From contig CM041534.1 in NCBI GenBank assembly GCA_023238725.1, positions 1,929,449-1,993,448 on the forward strand: a DNA stretch of 64,000 nt, read 5' to 3'. The notes beneath the pieces were generated by a model. It saw nothing but the letters and a program-made list of their open reading frames with translations. It was not told where the DNA came from and ran no database searches. The DNA is from Scortum barcoo. Its lineage: Eukaryota; Chordata; Actinopteri; Centrarchiformes; Terapontidae. Made by a program: the position numbers and the translations under genes. Positions 34,591 to 46,838 of the stretch are shown piece after piece; within the stretch, counting starts at the first letter, position 1; each line of letters opens with the position of its first letter.

Positions 34591-34921
34591 GGGATATAGA
34601 AAGTAGTCACTTATCCTTTATTTCAATGTTGTGTATGTTTGGGCTCTGATCTTGAGCCGAGCTGCAGTATTTTATTTTTTTTTTTTTGGTCTATGTATGA
34701 GCTGTGACGAAGTTGACACTTTTTGCAGTAAAGTCACTTAAGTGGCATTTTTTTGCTGGCATGTGACTTTTCATATATTTTTTTTATAATTTCATATAAT
34801 TTGTTTGATCATGTTTTCACAAAGTAGCTTGAGGTAGCTTCAGTTAACCAAACCAGAAGGGTAGCTTTGTGTCATTGGTAGCTTGCAAAGCTATGCTTTC
34901 AAAGTAGCTTCCCCAACACTG
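34591..34921 (+). mobile_element. hAT-like non-autonomous element, one end recognisable
   Basis: The right end reads AAAGTAGCTTCCCCAACACTG (34901-34921). Read on the other strand it begins CAGTGTTGGGGAAGCTAC, a terminal sequence I associate with fish hAT elements. Repeated GTAGCTT words occur at 34826-34915. No matching left end or 8-bp target duplication was found, so the copy is truncated or decayed. The left boundary is a guess. Confidence 0.5.
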
Positions 34922-37900
34922 TCGATAGGTATGTTCTTTGTTTACATGATGTAACATACACATAAACATACACATTTAACATATTTAACTGATTAAGTGC
35001 AGACACACAGCCTCCGTCTGCCATGCATCGCAGCGTGATAGCTGAACTTGCTGTAGAACAGTTCAAATGATGTAGTTTGACCAACATACGGAGGCTGTCA
35101 AGTGTGAGTTGTATAAATCAACTTAAGCGTGTAGTGTGGTAAAACAATTCCATATTAACATAGTTGCTATTTACTGAATTCTTTTTTTGCATTATTTTAG
35201 CAACATAACACAGGGTAGAAACTTAAGAGTGTACCTTTATTAGATTGTATGAAATGTAGCGGAACTAACAACATCTTTATCACTACTATCCTGTGTTTTC
35301 ACACCAGAGAAAAAAAAAAGAAAGGAAAAAAAAACACCAACGAAAATTACCTGCAAACTGCTTGAGGCTATTCCTTTAATTAAAACCTAATTAAAATGAA
35401 ATGAATAAAATCTGTGAAACACATGATTTAAGCCTGTGATAAACTAATAAAACCATAAATCTTGTAATAAATATGCATGAATAAGAAGGATAAACAAAAT
35501 GAGCAATTAAGCTTGTGACCTCAGCATAATACAGGGGTTTTAGGCATTATATATTCATCTGGTGAGCATGATTATGTAGAGTCTGGCCCCTGTGGTGATT
35601 GAGTATCATTCACGTGTTGTAAGATAGGCATACACTTACTCTCGTGTAATTGCCTGGCTCAGTATGTGTGTGTTTTTGTGTGTGTGCATGCACCAGGGCT
35701 TGGCACAGGAGTTTGCTTGCACTCTGGCCCACCGACTAATTAGTGGCTGTAATCTGCAGGCTCACTCTAGGATCTTGGCTCCAAGGGCACCTGGGTCTCT
35801 GAGCATTGGTGCCCACCTGCCCTGCCGTCTGCCTCCCCACCGGAACACAGATGGTTTGGAGCAGAGCGTGCTCTTCGTTACCTGCTCCTTCAGACTCGAA
35901 GAGTCGAAATGTCACTCCATCAAGGAGATAAAGACCTTTCTAACACATGGCATTAATTTCTTCCTTAACAATAAATTGCCAGTCTGCTATCCCACTAATT
36001 TTTGACAGAGAAATCATATCTTCAAAGACAGACAAGTGTCTCCCCAAACTGAGTCCATTGGTCCAGTGAAATTGAATTAGTGACTGACTGTGACTCACGG
36101 GGCTTTTGTCTGACTTATGTAAACATTTTGAGCTGTGATTCAGAAAATGTGCCCATATGCGTGAAAAGTCACCGCGGGTGCTGTCACAGTGTCCTAGAAG
36201 TTTTATTTACTGCCTGTGAAGCAGCTCCAGCATTTGTCACAGGATGGCATCACCATTACAGAGTCAGTCAAGGCTAGGAAGACTCCTAAACCTGAGTGAA
36301 TATTTGCTGTGACATGCACACATACTGAGACATGAAATATAGACATAGAGGTGTAGATTTATCACTCTTCAAACGAAGCAATGAAGCTCCAATTATGCAA
36401 ACCAGCTCTGATGACAAATGCATCTATTCGCATTAGTGTAACACACAATCTTAAATGCAATGTCATTAATTCATATAGAGTGGTGAGTGAAGAAGATTTA
36501 TGGAAAAAAAGATGTGGTGTGAATCCCACATAGTCAAGTCAAACATAAACTGTGTGGATATACGGCACTGCTGTCAAACCAGTGTATAAATCAAGTAACA
36601 GGTAAAACTAGGGGATGCAGATGTAATGATAGAATAAAATGTGTGATGAGAGCAAGAGAAATGTTTTATAATGTAAAGTGAGCATGTATTTAAAGTCACA
36701 TTCACATTTGTATTTAGTTCAATTGGCCCAGGCCAAGAGAAAAAATAGTGTTGCCTTTTAGATCTGATCTGTTTCATGTTCAATTTGGCTCTCTTCTGAC
36801 CAACCAAGAGCTTTAAATGTGAAGTTCTACAGACAGACTGGCAACTCGTTCATTGGGCATTTTTGTTGATGTCATCATGCATTATCAGCGTTTCATGGAC
36901 CCAAATGGCCAAATCAAATTCAGGAGACTGACAGCAGCACATAACTGAAGCTGATGTGTTTGCTTATGTTCCGTGGTGTCCCAAAGAGCTCACAAATTGT
37001 TTATGAGAATTATTAGACGAGACGCGTGGATGCTGCCCGAGGACAAGTGCCAAGCTGGAAATCTAAAGTAGATCCAAGCCATTTGTGCACATATTGAGCA
37101 TATCCTTGCTTTTCTTCTTTTTCTTCCATGTCTCCCCTCTTTTTATCTGAGCACTGGACTTTGTTTATCATGGATAATGATGAGCAGATAGAAATGTTCC
37201 AACAAAGAGGCATTTTGTATTTGAAGGTTACCAGAGGTTACCACATAATCTTGTATAAGCTATACATGATTTATACAGGTCGGAAGATGACTTTTGGTGT
37301 TTTGTCTGCATTGCTTTCACACCACAAACCAACTGAGTTCACTTTGAAACTTGTTTCCTGTGGTGTCGGCCAACTGGTCTGTACCATATTTTTGAGGTAG
37401 TTTTGGAGTAAGTTTGGGATCAGTTACACTGATGTTTCTCTTCTTTCCTTTAATAATGGCTATTTTAACACACATAAAACAATAGACCATAGGTATTATT
37501 TACTGAAAACAGTTTTGACACAAAAGATGAATAATTAAATCATTAAAACATCACCCACAGTGTTGCATGACAGGGGGAAATACTGTTGTAACCATCCCCC
37601 CAAAATACCTTTGATTATGAATTTGTTTTTCACAGTCCAAAAAACAAAACTGACCCTAGATCATTATTGAACCTCGGGGGTGCAGCTGGGCTCTGGATAT
37701 TTTGGGAACCCATTTTTCTCTGGGCCCTCTGCAGTCAGCTCAGTGGTTAGACTGAACAAATGAAGAGGTGTTAAACACTGAAGCAGCCTGTTCTCATTCT
37801 GCACTGATTTTAAAGCTAAGCTTCAAATTTAGTTTTACCAGTGACTTGTGATATGTTCTTTTTTAACTGTTGCTCAGGGGCTTGTTTTCGTCTTCCTGCC

Positions 37901-39306
37901 CTTTCACTTGTCTGTCTGGTTGAACTATCACACAGCGTTCTGTTCTCCATGTACTAAACATGACTTTTTCTGCAAACCCTTCAGACAAAATGACTATTTG
38001 TAAAGAGACCTTTCTACAACCTAAAAGCATGAAAGGCCATTGAAAAAGGAGAATTCATATATATAGCCATCTGATAGTACTTTGTCATGTTTGTTATTCC
38101 AAACATTTGAACATTACTGTGCATCCATCCAAACTGATGGTTAGTATTTAGCACTGTGTAAGATGCACCAGCATTAGGATACATATACTAAAGGAAAGCA
38201 CACTGCTGTTGTAGACTAGAGCACATCTGTGTGGGCAGGCGCTTTTCAAGGAAGCATCTTCATATGTCTTTGTCTTCTCTGCTGAAAAAAATTGTAAATC
38301 TAGGAGAGGGTTAACAAGTCTCAGGTGGCACTTGTCTTCTACTACGGCAGGTCATTGTCTCTGTCTGCCTCTCAAGCTTCACTCAGTCCCACCCCTACGT
38401 GCCACAATGACACTCTCATAAAAACATATTATTGCTGGGGAAAGTAAAGCTGATTATAACATTTTTCGTTCAAAGCGCTGTGTTCTTGACTCCAAAAGTA
38501 ACAACACTGAGGCAGATCCATTGCAGAAATATCAAAGCAGCTTTTGAAAAGGTTTCATAATGGCCCTGGAAGAAATATTTTCAGGTTCAATTTTACAAAA
38601 TAATAATAGTGGCAGTGATGGATGACTATAGCTGAAATCTAAACTTGCCTAAATCCAATGTTGTTATTGTATTCACAATTATTAAAGCTCAGAATGTTTG
38701 AAAGGTTGGTTTTAAGATGAAGACATTCATCTTAGAAGCACTGTAATATCATACACCCTGTGCTGGACCAGTGAAGTCTAAACATTGTTGCTCAGTCCTC
38801 TGCAAGGGATCCACTTCAACCAGTAAGGTGGTGGTAAATAAATTGGCATTAAGGAAACAGCCACAGGTGTAAACAAAACATTGTACAAAAGGCATTATTT
38901 CAGATATATGTATATATTTCATTTTTGGCATAATTTTAATAATGCCGAAGTCACAGCGTCTCCCAAATCAAAATTTCATGATTCATGTGCTTAACAAAAA
39001 ACAGATGTAATCTGTGTAGACCTGTTGGTAGGCAGGGATTCAGACCCTAAAGAGGCCTGTGTTAAAGCAATTCAGGGGGCTGCATTGGTGATGGTGTGTC
39101 ATTAAATGTCCTGGTGAGACACTAAAATACAATCCAGTTTGAGTAACAGATTCATTCATTTAAAGGCTTATCAAAAGGCAAAACACTGCACTAGCAATGG
39201 TTTGTAATACCCACAGGCAGGATTTTACAACTCTGACATCTTCTGGAATGATGATTGCAAGGTAAACAGTGGAAACACAGAGATAACGCTACAAAGTAAT
39301 CCACCA
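34922..39306. other. intergenic, no gene seen
   Basis: Holds an A-rich tract (35311-35336) and a repeat-free, locally GC-richer block at 35550-35930 around CGACTAATTAGTGGCTG (candidate conserved non-coding DNA). The open frame at 35664-36005 overlaps that block but has no recognisable domain. The rest shows no recognisable feature. Confidence 0.5.
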
Positions 39307-39587
39307 TTAACCCTGTGTTGTTTTGCCTGTTCCCCCTGTGTTGGCAACAGAGTAGCTCCATTTCCATTTAAATGAATGAGAGAGCTGCAGCGTTTGATGG
39401 AAGGTTTAAGTCAGACTAAAAACTGATCTATTTGTTTCTCATAATAATGATGATATTATAATTTGAGTACTGACTGTCTGCCATTTAAAGTATTTTAAGA
39501 ACTTGCAAATTATTGCAGTTGTTATTTCATTTTGTGATGTGGGCCTTTTTCAGCTCTGACCTCAGGAAAGAGACCACATAAGGTTAA
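39307..39587. mobile_element. putative piggyBac-type MITE with TTAA ends
   Basis: The left end reads TTAACCCTGTGTTGT. The right end, reverse-complemented, reads TTAACCTTATGTGGT, matching at 12 of 15 positions. Both ends begin at TTAA, the piggyBac target site. The 281-base interior has no coding frame. Similar TTAACCCT-GTG-GT ends are known to me from fish MITEs. The TIRs are short, so chance pairing is possible. Confidence 0.45.
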
Positions 39588-40094
39588 AGAATAGTTCAGC
39601 ACCTCTCTTGTTATCTAATGTTACCAGAGTCATGGAATTAGTGATTATATACTGTTGCAATAACACATGAAGTGTTTTTTCATGCATGCATGAGAGAGAA
39701 GCAAAGACCAACTGCTTTCTGTGTACACTGCTGAATGTCTACAGTTTGAGAAGCGGCAGTCAGCTGCAGGGCGCCTCTGCATGTCCTGGTCTGGGAGGCT
39801 AGACTGGACTGAACATTTTATGGTAGGGAGGCACTGCTTTAAAAGTGATAATGGAGCTGATGTGATTGGCCATGACTGATGGCCGCCTCTAACACAAACC
39901 ACAAACCACTTCTTTGACTCCCACACCATTTCCTGCTGTCCCCCAGTCATAATACACACCTCTGACCTAAGAAATATTAAAAAATACAACATAATGTGAA
40001 GCAAGAGTAAACTGTGCATTCCCTGCTTACTCAGTGACTTACTCATATGCGTGAGCTCCTCTTTGTGAATCAGCACTCAACAGAATTGCACATG
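39588..40094. other. intergenic with an unexplained minus-strand open frame
   Basis: A 143-codon frame (39645-40076, minus) is open, with one hydrophobic stretch near residues 23-38. I recognise no domain, promoter or splice signals and suspect chance. Confidence 0.35.
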
Positions 40095-40389
40095 TAGCTT
40101 AAAATGTACATTTTGGGGCCCTATTTTCATGGCAGTGCAGGTAGCTCTCCAACCATTTTCCTGATGCACACGTGTGAGGAGAGGAACAAACATGTGGGAG
40201 ATTCATTCAAATGAGGCAGTGCAAAGAGAGATGTAGGTATTTTAGCAGTGTCTCGGATGTTGCACAGAGAATAGAAATCTCAGAACTATCAAAAATTGTG
40301 GTTGAAGCAGCAATGCAGGTAAAGCCGTCTGTATTTGTCTATAAAGTGATGTGAGTGATTCGTACAGTATCTGTCCACGGCTGCTTTAT

Positions 40390-40700
40390 ACTGCATGTAT
40401 CATTTTCTCTGTCCCTCCTCTCCTGCCACATTCCTAACACCCCCCACCCCTTCATTCTATTCCATCTATCCACCAGATGCCCTCGGACTTTCCCTCCTTT
40501 CCACATCACCTGACTGCCCCACCCATCTTCACACCTGTTCTCACAGCCGTCATCTGCTCTGCAGCTGCCTGGTTTTCTCTGCCCACTTCCTCACATGCTT
40601 CTCATTTTCTCATCACTGTCTCACCACTTATACCAGTCCACTTCCATTGATCCTCTGTCAGATCCTCATTGTTTCAGTGCTTCCTGGGGCAGGGTATTGT
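40390..40700 (+). other. pyrimidine-rich tract, possibly repeat-derived
   Basis: C/T-rich sequence with words such as CACCTGACTGCCCCACC and ACACCTGTTCTCACAGC. It resembles the edges of some fish DNA elements, but no TIR or second copy is visible. The 105-codon open frame here is a composition artefact. Confidence 0.3.
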
Positions 40701-41310
40701 TTGATTGTTTGATACCAGGCAACACGGAAACGATGACTCTTGACACTACTAAAATGAGGAAATGACCTGATGTAATTTCCTCGTGTGATGATGAGATGTG
40801 AAAAGATTGAAGTTATTGTATTGCTGTTTTTTTTTTTTTTGCAGAAATATGTCAAATTGTCTGTAATGAGGGAGGAGCTATTGCAGCAAATGTCTGATGG
40901 TGAGATACCTTAATGCTGCTTCACAACCAGAAGCTAAACTTAAACAACATTACAAATTACCGAAGACCTACAGTCCGTGAGCTGAGTAGTTATTAGAAGT
41001 GCTTAGTGCTAACTCTGTCCTGAGTTAATAACTACAGACTTATTTTTAAAACCATAATGAGAGTTTCCTGGACTTGATGAGGTCAAGACAGTCGCATTTT
41101 TAGTTTGACAAATCCCTTGGGCACAGAGGCCGGCTGAGGACGGAGGTGCAGGTGCAGCTTTGCTGAAGCAGTCAAACCTGCCTCACTGCCTCAGATAAAG
41201 TGTTCCATGAGGTTTCTGGTGTTACCCCCTCTACACACAACTTTTACATATATTTCATTTAACTGCATTTTATCTGCCACTGATATCATCGTACTCCTTC
41301 TTCTGTGTGC

Positions 41311-41883
41311 ACAGCTCCTGACAAACTTCTACAGGGCCACAATAGAGAGCATCCTCTGCCTGAGTGCAGCAGTGTGGTATGGCAGCTGCACTGCACAAGA
41401 CCGAAAGGACTTAGCCCGGGTGGTGAAAACAGCACAGGGATTGTGGGAAGTCCTCTTCCAGACCTGGACTCAATATACGCTGTCCGGATGCAGAAGAAGG
41501 TCCAACATGCATTACGCCGACTACCTACCCAGGCAGGTAATTGACTGTTCAGTACCACTTCCCTCTGGAAAATGGTGGTACAGAAACATAAAGACCAAAA
41601 CTACCAGACTGAAAAACAGCTTTTTTCCCAGAGCTGTTTACAATCCATTTCCCCTATTGAGAACTTGAGACATGCACTGACTACACTTAAACAACTGAAC
41701 CACCCCCCTACTGTGCATTGCTGCTACAACTCTAGATCTTAGATATTTATGACTTTTTATTTTATTTATGACTATGTACATACTACATATATTCAGTATA
41801 CTTAGGTTTACAGCTGGGAGTCACCTATCTTAATGTCATTATGCCAAAACATAATGACAAATAAAGATTCTTGATTCTTGATT
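41311..41883 (+). mobile_element. L2-type LINE, 3' end only
   Basis: This is a 5'-truncated non-LTR retrotransposon. The C-terminal part of its polyprotein is readable: LLTNFYRATIES and AVWYGSCTAQDRKDL (41312-41412), a frameshift near 41440, then DSIYAVRMQKKVQHALRRLP, another shift, then LPSGKWWYRNIKTKTTRLKN and SFFPRAVYNPF (41559-41652). A 3' UTR of about 200 bases follows, ending in an AATAAAGATTCTTGATTCTT tail (41859-41878), a short tandem tail of the kind typical of L2/CR1-group elements. Confidence 0.8.
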
Positions 41884-43631
41884 TGGGTCTTGCACTTCTT
41901 GTCAGTCTCCCTCAACTGACAGTGTGAAAAGCTTCAGTTCATTAAATCCTTGCAGCCATGTGAAGGCAGCAGTACACACATTTTGAGAAATCTGCGGTGC
42001 TATTACATTACGCACAAAAAGCCCATGGTGTTTTCCCTCATATGTAAATGGCACCTGACTACAAAATAACCACATACACCTCAACACGCATCACACTGCA
42101 AAGCTAGGCTCTGACTAGACATCAGATCACTGGAGCTCATTAATACTGTGTGTCACAGTCACAAACAAAAAAACAAAAACATGTTGCACTGGGAACTAAG
42201 CAGTGCTGGTCACATTTATTCATATTCATATAAATATGTATAAACTGTTTCACCAGCTATATTTTAGCTCCATCATCATTGTACTAATTAACTGTTTTCA
42301 TAAGTTGAGCCGTGCATCACTGTGATTGGCTCAGCTGTGTCACCACGACATTTGATCTATTTTCCACTTCAGCCAGCAAGTGTGCATTTTGGATTGCAGT
42401 CCATGCATGAACCAACCAAAGGCGTTACTCAGAGACACATTTATAAACTGTGATTAAAATAGGTTCCTTTAATGGTCATCACTCTGAATAACATAAGATA
42501 TAAAAGAACACCTACTTAAATGCAATGAAAGTAACAATAACAGCACTGCAGTGAATAACAACTATGCAGGTTGTGAACTTGCACTGAATTTATCCTAGTG
42601 CGAACACAAATATGCAGAAATGTCTTTAATAGTACTAGGAAAGTCACCTTTACAACTGCTAAGGTATGACTAACATTACGCCATTAGGTAGCTGACCAAA
42701 TTCATGTCATTAATGAATGAGTGAGTAAAAATAAATTACCTTTTCTCAAACAGAGGCCATATTTTGTATTTAAACAATCCAAAGGTTATGATGATGGACA
42801 TATGAAGTGTTCTTCTGGAATATACTGACAAAAGTTTTCTCTCTAAGGTAAAAAAAACCCAAAATGGTTGTTCCTTTGGTCCAGCTGAGTTTTTTTTTCA
42901 CTTACAGTACATGCAGCCATAACTGTCTGCTGTGACGATTCATACATACTGAGGTCTTCAGAGGGCAATATACTACACGATATTTACTGGAATGGGAAAC
43001 AGACATCCCATTTACGACTCCATGTTCTTTTTTTCGTTTCAATTTTATATTCAATAAAACTCTCTCGACACTTTACTGATGCCAACCACTCATAAACTGG
43101 CATGTATGCTGCCTCTGCATTATTTTTCTCCTCACTTTTGCAAAGGTAACTGCTATGATATCTTTTTTCATAAACAGTGTGACAGCGCTGATTTCCCCAG
43201 AGTCATATTACATAAGGTGAAATTGGTTCAAAGTCCCCTGAGTAATACGCTACCAGTCTCCTCACATTTTGAGCCCGACCTCACCCAATAACTCCTTGTG
43301 CGTGCACACATACACATACACACAATACATTTCTCCCAAAGGCACACCAGGTAGTGAGTATATGTCTCATTTTCCCCAAAGTTCACTTAAAGTCTGTATT
43401 CCTACTCTTAAATAGAACGGTGGCTCTAAATCACATGGAAAAAAAATAAACGAAAAAACAAATCAATCAACACTTTTCCTGTGCAGTCATTTAAATAATC
43501 TTCTGACTAGCAGTATTTTTAAGTATTTTACTTAACTTTTTCCATGTTTCATACCATCAGTTCTTTAATCAAGAATTCTGAAACATATTTCTGTGCAATC
43601 TCTTGGCATCTTCCATCACAACAGCAGCCAT
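41884..43631. other. intergenic, no gene seen
   Basis: AT-rich, with no recognisable exon, RNA or mobile element. The tract 43439-43470 is A-rich. Confidence 0.5.
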
Positions 43632-43716
43632 AATAATATTATATTATATTATATTATATTATATTATTATATTATATTATATTATATTATATTATATTAT
43701 ATTATATTATATTATA
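43632..43716 (+). repeat. (ATATT)n pentanucleotide satellite with one phase break
   Basis: About 85 bases of ATATT units are interrupted near 43666-43670, where a unit is shortened (ATTATTAT), shifting the phase. It produces I-L-Y-Y repeats in translated frames, which are artefacts. Confidence 0.97.
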
Positions 43717-46268
43717 AAAAAATGTGCTGTTTATGTTGTAGTATCACAATGTCAGACCCAGGTGTCATGTATTCATGCATGGCTCCCTCCATGTAAAGTG
43801 CTCACTGGATTTTGAAGAGGCTTGAACACTAATAGCTGTTATACATGCTTGTTGTCAACTTTTACTTTTCAGGAGTTCCTATGCACAGTGCAACATACCC
43901 ACAGAGCTACTGACTACTGACAAAGACTGTATGTGTAAATACCTGTATGTGTGAGCACAGTGTAAAATATTAATATCCATGCTAGTGGTTCAAACGTATT
44001 ACAGTCCTAAAGGTAATATGAATGTTTGGCAACCCATCTAAAAGTTATTGTGATGTTTAAATATGACCAACAACTGAAACTGATTTGAACAACTAACAGA
44101 CTTATAAATAAATGTGCAACATTATTAGAATATTTGTTTGTAATGTTTCTGGTTATCTGACAAATATCAGAAATCATTAGAAATCACTGTGGTCATTGTG
44201 GTGATATGCTCACTGTAGCTCGTGGTTCTTTGTCAACAACTGAATCTAATCATAGTAAAATCTGTAAACCTATTTTCACTCACAAACAAGCATATGATAT
44301 TTCAACTTTCACAGCACTTGTCCAATTAATATCAGAAAGTTTATGTATTTATTTTATGATTATGATTAAATGATTTGTTACCATTGTGGTTTTGACCAGT
44401 ATTGCATAGTGGTTCACACTGTAGAGATCAGCTGTTAACTGTAAAACTAGTGATGCTGATGGTCACTGTCAGTCAGTCAGGGTGCATTATTATGACACAT
44501 CTTGAGATGTTATTCACAGTCACTTTGTCCAGATGTCCTCAACAGCCTGTCTCAACCTCTGTAGCCTCAGCAGTATTTTTTCCGAACAGATAAAAGCCTT
44601 TTCATCCCTGGTGAACACAAATCTTGTGAATGTTTCATCTCATCAAACTTTAAAGAAAGATGAAGGACATCAATCCTCTCTAATGTGCTCCCTTCAAAGA
44701 ATGTTCTTGACATATAGGGCTTGCAAATGTGATTCCAGCTCGCAGCTAAGAGCTTGGTCCGGTGCCACAGGTGTTTCAGACCTCAGACAAATGGAGGCTG
44801 CACTCCCATGTGGTGTCAAACATGATTAATGAATCAACTTCCTGACAAGTATGACAGACCAGGTTGACAGCTGATGGCTCCCTTACGATACATCAGTCAC
44901 TTAGAAAACTTCTGAAAATAAGACAAGGGCATTAGGTGTCAGCCTCCCAGGAGAATGTTGTTACTTATTTCAACTAAAAATGAGCCCACTTCTGTGGCTT
45001 CATTTATCAATTGATTTGTAGTCTGTGGCTCAGAGGTAGTGATGAACTTGACTGTAGTTATCCAGACAACATATTGCGTGTACTGTGACTGATACAAGTT
45101 ATGACTGTCAGCACACTCTTGATCAGGGTCTCCTCCTTCCTTTGAATATTGATTGTTATTTGGTAAATGTTTTATCTACTGAGAGAATGATTTAATTTAT
45201 GGTTGGTAAAGCTTTTGAGTCACTGTATATTTTACCTGATTGATGGTGGTAAATTGTTACTAAATTGTTGTTTTAATTGTTGTTGGTTCTCCATTAACAC
45301 TTTCAGTTTGTTGTCACACACTGTAGGTCATTACTTTCAGTAAGAGAGTAATTTTTTCTGACTAATAAACTGAAGAGACTTCAGTGCTTAAACATTTTCA
45401 GAATTAATCAGTTTTATTTACAGTAGTATGGCTAAAATGATCTGATTCCACCGTTTCAAATGTCAGGATGTGTTGCTTTTCTCCACTTTAAAAATATTTA
45501 AATACTTTAGACTGAAAAAGGTATAAAAACTCCACAAAACACTGTTTGTATAAAGAACAACTTTAATGTCTCACTCTTCCTGTACTTTGGAAGTCGGTGA
45601 AGTTATGCCAGAAATTCTGCTCTGACGATCTGTTGAACAAAAGAGCATCACTTTGGCTAACAGAAATTGTGATGATTATTTTTCTACTATTTTGTGGCAT
45701 TCAACACTGCAACCCCAAAAGTAACATGCTCTCCTTTAATATGTAGTTTTAAGTCCAATGTATTTCACCAAAAGAATCCCATATGCATGATATTATTTCT
45801 GTAAACACTGTCATAATTCTATATTATTTATAGTTATTGTATGATTACTGCAGTTTGTAATGTCATCATAAACACATGATATGCTTGTGCTTCTTGTTAT
45901 GCCAACACTGAGCGTGTGTTCCTATAGCTACATCGACTCCAAGTATTGAGGATCGTGTACAAAAAGTCGCACACACAAACACACACAATTTTGTATTGAG
46001 CACAAACATCCGTGAAGCAGATAAGTAAGAAGTAATTTTGATTGCATCTCTTCTCATTTCTACTTTGAAGCAACACCTCAAGACATACAATGTACAACAG
46101 ATGTCCACAGACATCTTTCACTGCTGTTGAGACATAATGGTATTTAAAGCTCCTAAAATGCTCTGGGACACCCCAGATTATACATGTCAGTGTTTGGGTC
46201 CTCAGCATTATGAGAACAGACAGCAAGAGGTCATGTCCTGCTATTTACTCTGTCATAGTTTTCTGTCT
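43717..46268. other. intergenic, no gene seen
   Basis: No recognisable exon. The interval 44490-44890 is repeat-free and of mixed composition and is a candidate conserved block. The remainder is AT-rich filler by eye. Confidence 0.5.
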
Positions 46269-46838
46269 TTAAAGCTCGGGTAGGCAATTTCTTGGTATAG
46301 TTGTTGAAATTCTTTTTACATTCCAACAGCAATCAATACATCAAATACTCTGACAAAAAGAAGAAAATCCAATTTCTGTGGCTGTTGTAGGCGCGTAATG
46401 AGCTCATTTCATTTGTCTGCCTGCATGTTCTCTGAAGGTGCACTCAAGAGTCTTTCACAAGGCTAGGTGGCTAAAGTGAGCGAAGTCGTTGCACAGGAAT
46501 TGCAGAGAAAGAAAAGGATGCAACTAACAGGTTGGATAAAGCAAAAGGTCAAACCAGGGTCAGCATCAGTGTAGCTTCAATGATGGTGAGAACTGAGGGA
46601 GCTGAGGGGCCTAAAAAGTGACGCTGTGAGTAGTAACCACAGCCATGTTGGTTCTTTACATTCACACTGTGATAATGTTAGGAGTGAATGAGACATGAGC
46701 CAGTTAGACATGGATAGCGATGGCAATGTTCATGCAGTTCGGGTGAGTAGCCTTGGAGAGAGGCCTGATGGGAGGGGCGGTCCCCAGTATCTAGCTCACT
46801 CTTGCTGGTATCTCCAGTGTTACCAACCCTAGTTTTAA
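46269..46838. mobile_element. putative piggyBac-type MITE with TTAA ends (about 570 bp)
   Basis: The left end reads TTAAAGCTCGGGTAGGCAA. The reverse complement of the right end reads TTAAAACTAGGGTTGGTAA, a match at 15 of 19 positions. TTAA sits exactly at both borders (46269-46272 and 46835-46838), as expected for piggyBac insertion. The interior is less AT-rich than its surroundings, has no open frame of note and no transposase motif, so it is non-autonomous. Confidence 0.7.

Noticed and set aside
39645..40076. 143-codon minus-strand open frame
   Set aside because: No recognisable domain, codon pattern or neighbouring gene signals; frames of this size occur by chance across 64 kb.
40395..40712. 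105-codon Pro/Ser/His-rich open frame
   Set aside because: Composition artefact of a C/T-rich tract in which stop codons are rare.
43632..43716. Short regular repeats that could suggest a CRISPR array
   Set aside because: Pure ATATT microsatellite without spacers; the genome is a vertebrate.
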